From Coptis chinensis (lineage: Eukaryota > Streptophyta > Magnoliopsida > Ranunculales > Ranunculaceae), in the NCBI GenBank assembly GCA_015680905.1, contig CM027378.1, positions 71,081,501-71,145,500 of the forward strand: a stretch of DNA of 64,000 nucleotides. The letters run 5' to 3'. The notes below the pieces were generated by a model that saw nothing but the letters and a program-made list of their open reading frames with translations, was not told the origin of the DNA and made no database searches. Position numbers and translations under genes: made by a program. This document shows positions 57,260 through 64,000 of this stretch, one piece after another (within the stretch, counting starts at the first letter, position 1; the number at the start of each line of letters is the position of its first letter).

Positions 57260-59882
57260 TCTATTATAATAAAACAAAATAGATAGACAAAGGGTGGTCG
57301 GGATCGTCTTGGGATCTGAGTTAGATGTGCGTAGAGATTTGCATAGACTATTTTAATTAGAGGGGTTTTTAATACAAATTCAATGTATGCATTAGTTATA
57401 CATTAATTGGATGCCTAATGTAATCAATATTTTAATTAATAGTAATTTAATGAGCTAACGTAAGCATTGGAACCACATAATTTGTGTCCAATTCATACAT
57501 TGGATGCCTAATTTAATTTAATTAATATTTTAATTAATAAAAATTTAATGGACTAACTTTAAACTTTCTTTAACTTTGTTCCTATTACAACGACTTCTCT
57601 CCCCAATCTGTTTGTGGGCTTTTAGATTGGGCTTTGTTTCTATTAGACCAAATCACCAAACAAAACGTAAAGGAATAAACCAAAACGTCAAACTTCCAAT
57701 AGACCCGCCAATTAACTCCACCATCAAGTACCGCTTAAAACAAAGTTGGTTACAATTACACAACAAAAATGGTTGTCTAATTAATGTCCCCTCTTCTCAA
57801 CACTTAGCTCAACATCTCTGGCTCCAGTCTCTCTCATCGCCATGATGCACCACTCCTATTCTCTCAGGTAGGTTCTCTTTCGATTGTTTGAATTTTTTCC
57901 CCCCACAAACGTCTCCTTTCATTCTTTGAACAATCTTTTTGAAACTTTGAACGAATTTGAATATAGGCATTTTCATTGCCCTTGGATTGCCAGTTTCAAG
58001 CATAAGATGGTGATTTGAAGTCGTTGGTAATATGACGTTACCTTTGTTGGTTTATTCCAGGATAAAGTTGTTTGCCAAATTCTAATGGCCTTTCACAATC
58101 TGAAGTGGAAATAAGGTACGAGTCCTTATTAAAATGATGTTGGGGTTGTATATCATTATCAAATGAAGTGTTGTATATGAGTATATCGTCGTTAATAGAT
58201 TGATTTTTGTTATTATTTATTTATTTTTATTTCTATTTTTAAAATTTTGATGACTTGATTCAAATGTGTTCCAGGGCAATTAAACTCTTTGTAAAACAAA
58301 CATTTTTTTCTCTCGCTCTCTCTCTCTTCCTCTTCATATTTACTGCTTTAAGCCTTGAAACGCCTCTATTGGAGTCTTTTCAATTTGCATCTCATATCAA
58401 TTCCATTTGTTGCGCCAGACTATAAACCGCACTTCTCCAAACTCTCTCACAAGTTTGGTGAGATTCAATTCCATTTGTTCTCTTTGGTTGCATATCAATG
58501 AAGTAGGAATCTTACTTCTTAGACTTTTTGCATGGTAGTCGTAATGGGTTCTAAATTTTCATTCATCTGTAGGGGTGGCAATAGTTTTTTAATGGTTTCC
58601 TATATTGACATTTTGTGTTTAAATTGTTTCTTGAACTGATCTTTCAATATAATATGTAAGGTTGTAGAGGCCTAATCACCGAGTTTTTTAGATTTTATGG
58701 CATGTGCTCAATATCGTCAATGAGGTTTACTTCATGTATATTGTCAACAATGTTTACTTCCTGTAAGTATCTGTTATGTGTTAATAAATGATTTGTTTAT
58801 CATTTTGTTACTGAATTTAGACCATTTTTAGTCGGGAGTAAGCTGATACCATTTTCTGAATAGTATAACAATTTTCTCTGCGTTTAACATTTCTCCATTG
58901 GAAACTATATTTCAAGTGTGTATTTTTCCGTACTATATATTTGTGGTGGTGGGGGTTTTGAAATCCTGATGGCATCTCCACATATATGTATTGGGAGTTA
59001 TAATGTTCTCCCTTTCTTATTGAGAGCAATTTAAAATCTGAACACATTTTATCTTTGGCTATGGGCTACGCATGTCCTACCTTCTCGAATCCTTCAAACA
59101 TATGTCTCACTTGTGATTTGAAAGCTAAGGATTAATTTCGATTATTAATCTTGAATAACACATACAACCTTCAGGACCTTCAATCAATCTCATTAATCCT
59201 TAGTTATTGGTTGTTTTGTCCATGCGATTTTAGAATCTCCGATAACTTTGTAGTTTAAATAGGAAGCCACAAATCGGTTCACGGTTCACGGGGATTCTTA
59301 TAAATTGTTTATTCCATTAATATTTCTACTCTGTTTTTATTGTTAAACTTTTCTATACTCATACTCTACCGAGTGATTTTATATATATAAGAACCTCAAA
59401 CACACATTTGAAATTTTTTTGTGGATTGACACCTTTTCTGCGAAGGCCTATCTGAATACGTTTCTCTATTTCGATGGTCGTGTGTCCTCAGGTCTTATCA
59501 AAATAGCTCAATGCATGTTCTTTTTTACCTAATAACGCAAGCGCCATAGTACAATGGAAAAGAACATGCAGGGTTATCACCAAAAGACATCTCATGGGAT
59601 GTGCTTCAACGGTCACGCAAGGAGGTGTTACGAACTAACATGCCACATCTTAAATTTTTTTTTCCAGTCGATATGGTGAATTCTACAACCTTATTTGTGG
59701 AAAACTGGTAGTTTAATTCTTCATGAACTACATAGGAATTTTATTTGCTTGTTTTTTTTACTAATTGTTCTTGCATGGTGTTTGCTCAAGGTATTTGTCA
59801 CAATTCTCTTCAGTCGTCCATGACTTCAATTAGGCAGTTCATCCCCATCATAGGTTGAACACTAGCCTCAGGTAGTTTTATT
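57260..59882. other. no gene recognised
   Basis: AT-rich sequence. TCTATTATAATAAAAC at 57260 directly after the Helitron end resembles a Helitron 5' start, so a second element may abut, but this is weak. A CT-rich tract lies at 58307-58330. No exons assigned. Confidence 0.35.
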
Positions 59883-60313
59883 CATAGTACAAAATATCCC
59901 AATATATCGCGATATTTGGGGATATCTATCCAAATTTCAGAGAAAGATATATAAATATCACGATATGTTTAGAGATATATACGACTGCAAATATCAGCGA
60001 TATTTCAACAATATTTGTGATATTTGTGATATTTTGAGATATCCTGCGATATTTGGAGATATTTGGCGATATTTTGTGTATATAATAATTTTATTTAATA
60101 TTTACCATTATATTTCAAATAAATATAAACAATGTATCATGATATATCAAGAAATATCCACAATATCTACGATATTTATCGATATTTTGGATATATCCAC
60201 GATATTTGCATGTGAAACAATATCAAATATCCCCAAAGAGGGGGATATATCCACGATACATATCCAGAAATTGAATATCGATAAATACCCATATCCTGAT
60301 ATTTTGTACTATG
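59883..60313. mobile_element. hAT-like MITE, GATATTT-rich, 431 bp
   Basis: Terminal inverted repeat CATAGTACAAAATATC at 59883-59898 and its inverse at 60298-60313. Flanks GTTTTATT (59875-59882) and GTTTTACT (60314-60321) agree at 7 of 8 bases, consistent with an 8-bp hAT duplication. The interior consists of drifting CGATATTT and GATATATC words and encodes nothing credible. Confidence 0.8.
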
Positions 60314-60321
60314 GTTTTACT

Positions 60322-63300
60322 TGACAGACCACATCTCCTAGGGTAGTTTTAATATTGAGTTTGAGAAGTTGTCTTATATAATAGTTCCATTAGTTTTGAT
60401 CAGGCCTTTTTTAATTTGTCTATGTTATTGATGTCAGTCGGTATATATGTATAGATCGAGCTTACTAGCAATTATAAATATAGTATGTTTCTTATGCTTA
60501 TGTTTCGAATTTTCCCTAATTTGATTATATTTCCTTTTTTCTTTCTCAATCAAATTAAAGAAGAAAAGCCCTGTAGAAATTAGTTGGAGTGCAGGTTGTT
60601 CTACTTTGTCTACTCCTTCTCAGGTAATCACGTACAGGTAGTTGTTTGTGAGGTTAGGTGTTATAATCGCTAAATTGATCTTTCATTTTGCGTATGAAGT
60701 TGAAAACGCTACTGGTGTGCCTACAACATGCCTACCATATGGTTGTGAATTGTGATTAGTAGCTCTGTATGTACGTAGTTTCATGCTCCAAAATTTGTTT
60801 CTAATAATGCATTTTAGTTTGGTTACTTTTCCTTTTGATATCAAGGATCAAAATTGCTTACTTTAGCAATGTGTAAACATTAGCAGTTCTTATCCAATGC
60901 GGCAATAAATATGGTTGTGAATTGTGATTAGTAGTTTTGTAGTTTCATGCTCTAATTTTTGTTCCTAATAATGCGCTTTAGCTTGGTTACTTTTCCTTTT
61001 GATATCAAGGATCAAAATTACTTACTTTAGCAATGCGTAAGCATTAGCAGTTCTTATCCAATGTGCAAGCACAAGCAGCATGAGTCTTGAACGTGTGCAT
61101 TCAGACACCACAATGGGTTTGGGCTGGACCATGTTTAGCACAGATTCAATGTATCATATAAAGTGAGGTATTCATCTTCTTTTCTTTTACAAGTTGAACC
61201 ATGTCTTGCTTTCTTTTATTTTTCTCTTATTCATTTATTTTACAAAAAAAATATATATATATTAGTATAGTATGTTTCCATTTGTTATCATGATTGGGGT
61301 TTTTTTGACATTTGAGTTTGTTGTTCAAGTAGGAGATTGTAAAAAAAGTTGATTTGGAGTTGGGTACGGTTGGATTATCAATTTGGCAATTCATTACAGA
61401 TTGGATATTGATTACTATGCAATAAGTCTGCTTAAAAAATGGCTACATTTTTTTAGTTGTTTTCATTTACACACTTTGCTTTGATCCACTCAATATAGTT
61501 TTATCGAAGAAAAAAAAAATATCCACTCGATATTAGTTCTCAACATCTCCTTGATTTTAAGGCTTGATTTAAAATTTTGAGATAGTTTATATTTGTGTGG
61601 ATTGAGTTATTTGTAATCTTTGTTTTGTAGATTGCCAAATGTGACCCAAGCTGGTTTGTTTGGAAGATTTGGAGGCTATTGGAGAATGTTGTCTTGGGGA
61701 GTCTGACATAACCGAAACAACATGATATTTTATATTTGTGGATGTTAAAGGTTTACTACGACTTAAGTATGAGTAGCTACATAGTTGTTGATTTTATTAA
61801 AATAAATGGAATCTAAAGTCTTTCGACTTATTGGTTCAAAACTGCTTAACAATCCACCTACCCCTAACCTAATCTGGCGTGAGTACTTAGTGTTGTCTTC
61901 TTCTAAAAGAAGCATTATTGTTAAAATGTTAAAGCGGTGTAAAGTAACGAAATTTTATACGGCCTTTTTCTATCTATATATACACAAATCTCAATTATGT
62001 CAATTTTATTGGATAAGAACAGAGTCGTGTTTGTGAAATTCAAGTATGCCCATTCACCCCTAAATATACTTGGGTGCTAATTTTAAACTTCTTAATGATA
62101 TTTTACATATCGTATATTCATAATGAACATTATTTTCTCTACAATCTTCTAGGGTTTTTTTTTTTAACTTAAAACTTTGCATCGATAAAAATTATTTGGT
62201 ACCTATATTTTTGATAATTCTGTATTTGTTCTTATATATTTTAATGAGGACAATGCGTAAATAGAAAATTTATATACACTAGCAAAAAATTTGTTAGCAA
62301 TTGACAAAATCATGCTTAGTCACTGCACCTGGTGACCAAAGTGGTCAAGGCAGTCAAAGGCAGCGTGAAAGGGAGGTGTTAGTTGATAAAGCTATCTCTA
62401 TGGCCCAAACAACATACATAATCATGAGGTGCCTTTGGTTCTAATGGGTGTTTGCTTGCTTATTTAGTGGTAGAGGCATGTTTTGCCAAGAACCCAAAAT
62501 GGAACACTATGAAGAGACAAATATAATTGATAAGAGAAGTGATAATGCCATAGCCTTTACATTTCTTTCCGGGACATAAGCTTCGGCAAAACATATTCTA
62601 ACAATAATTTTGATGTCTATAAGTTTGTGTACTGGTGGTAGCACTATGCGGTTGTCTCATGCGGTTGGTGATAGCACAAATGGGCCTTGAAGTTGAAACA
62701 ATTGGCTATGGGCTATCTTCTTCTTTCTACTAGAATTATAGGTGCATTACTTAGTTTTACGCGTTTTAATGAATTTCCGTCTAAACCCTTTTTTGAGTCT
62801 GATTTGATTTGATTTTACATTTTTCCTGTTGAAACTTTAGCGCAGCTTGTGTTCTTCGTGTCGGCAAAAGTTACACTGATCATGATTAACAACGTATCTC
62901 TACAACTTCCCTTGAAAAAGGTACGTATTTAACCCCAAACTGTTACTTAGCTTTTGCAATAATTTGTAGATTATTAATTGCGTACTTATTTGTCAGTTTT
63001 GATTTTGTATTTGTAGATTAGTTAAAGGATTCTAAATGGGGCTAAAATGATTATGTATTTGTAGGTATTTATAAGTTGCTTTCATTTAACAGTGTTTTCA
63101 TCCTTTTATTTTTATGAATTTAATGGAGCAATCTTCTTTCTTCTTAATTGAAAAAGAATTTGGTAGATATCTTCCTCTTATTGACCGTATTTTGATTTTT
63201 ATTTGTTTTTCTCCCCTAAATAATAGTATGATACTAATTGTAGCATCCACGGTGTTTTAATGATGGCTTGGTGGGTTATGTGATTAGCTACTTCAATGTC

Positions 63301-63433
63301 ACACTGTGTATTACACATGCTGACCAATGCGTTTAATTATAATAAATTTGATTCATGTGTTCTTTGATGAATATGTAAAGGATGCTTTTGGTGATCTTTA
63401 CAAATGTAGGCTTGATCAAGAGATTGTGATGAT
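60322..63433. other. no gene recognised, with one tandem duplication
   Basis: Apart from the duplication at 60739-61064 I see no exon or element terminus. Short open frames lack motifs. Confidence 0.4.
60739..61064 (+). repeat. tandem duplication, 172-bp period
   Basis: 60739-60910 and 60911-61064 are close copies sharing ATGGTTGTGAATTGTG, TTTTGATATCAAGGATC and TTAGCAGTTCTTATCC. Confidence 0.9.
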
Positions 63434-63597
63434 TGGATTGAATTGACTGAGTTCGTATGGACGAACTGCCTACGTATAAAGTTCTCTCTCTCTGGAGGGG
63501 GGGGGGGACTTAAATAAGGTCAGACGTAATTCCTCATCCTCTTTATATAGGCAAGGGGTTCGCACCTCCAGCTCTCGCGCATCAGGTCAGATCCAGG
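63434..63597 (-). mobile_element. LTR fragment of the same gypsy family
   Basis: Matches the middle of the LTRs at 37879-38449 and 47778-48353, in the same orientation, and is truncated at both ends. Its right edge is cut by the repeat starting at 63598. Confidence 0.9.
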
Positions 63598-64000
63598 TAG
63601 GGGTGCAAATGGATAGATTCGGATGCGGATATGGCTGTATCCGAATCCGAATCCGAAAATTTATACCGATATCCGAATCCGAATCCGATTTCGGATATTC
63701 GAAACGGATATCGGATAATATCCGATCCAAAAATTAAAATTAATTAAAATTTTATTTGTTTTGAATAATTCATTTTACCACTATAAAAACTAGTATAAAT
63801 ATTATATTTGTCATTTATTATTATTATTTTGTTATTATAGTTTTATATTATTAGTTTATGATTTTATATAATATTTTGTACAATAAAAAATGAATAAATT
63901 AATTATATATAATAACTATTAATTTTTAAATCGGATCGGATATTATCGGATCGCGGATATGTCGATATCCGAATCCATTATCCCAAACCGATTCAGACTT
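63598..64000. mobile_element. start of a hAT-like repeat, runs off the window
   Basis: Begins TAGGGGTGCAAATGG, a terminus typical of a widespread plant hAT-like repeat, followed by many GGATATCCGAATCCGAA-type words in both orientations. The right end lies outside the window or near its edge. Confidence 0.6.

Noticed and set aside
59965-60324. Open frame of 119 codons
   Set aside because: Built entirely of GATATT-type repeat words inside a MITE; composition is repeat-driven.

Overview
This window looks like nuclear DNA of a flowering plant, almost certainly a eudicot. Three things show it: intron-rich plant genes with AT-rich introns, plant-specific gene families (GRAS/SCARECROW, EARLY FLOWERING 3, FAR1-type transposase, an LRR1-type secreted protein), and a dense mix of plant transposon classes. 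I cannot name the species. Two host genes are legible end to end: a small secreted leucine-rich-repeat protein (16722-18538, plus strand, 7 exons, 212 residues) and the catalytic subunit of casein kinase 2 (20294-29052, minus strand, 10 exons, about 415 residues). They converge, with about 1.75 kb between their stop codons. Nearly everything else is mobile DNA or its remains.

Layout. 1-1062: old repeat with no gene. 1063-9316: a hAT-type element with an exact 8-bp target duplication, itself split by a 7.0-kb Helitron (1405-8428) carrying a decayed Rep/helicase gene on the minus strand. 9670-16588: a 6.9-kb MULE with 253-bp terminal inverted repeats and an exact 9-bp duplication. It carries a FAR1-like transposase, an OTU-protease-like segment and an embedded piece of EARLY FLOWERING 3, and it sits 133 bp upstream of the LRR start codon. 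In a CK2-alpha intron (22323-23483) lies a Pack-MULE holding a SCARECROW fragment and an antisense extensin-like stretch. 30325-37318: a small MULE-like element with a palindromic tandem array, split by a 6.5-kb CACTA element (30539-37058) that carries the 3' half of an alpha-tubulin gene. 37879-48353: a broken Ty3/gypsy (Tat-like) LTR retrotransposon with both LTRs, an exact 5-bp duplication, an antisense open-frame region and an internal tandem array. 48359-64000: a gene-poor stretch with a Helitron 3' terminus at 57259, a hAT-like MITE (59883-60313), a palindromic MITE, tandem duplications, an LTR fragment and, at the right edge, the start of another repeat.

How the parts relate. At least four elements have picked up host coding sequence (ELF3, SCARECROW plus extensin, alpha-tubulin, and an unrecognised C-terminal exon). 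Several insertions are nested in a readable order: repeat, then hAT, then Helitron; small MULE, then CACTA. The main biological interest is this repeated capture and nesting beside and inside two conserved host genes, rather than a single new pathway. Exon boundaries were placed by eye from GT/AG sites and protein family knowledge; no alignment or database search was run.
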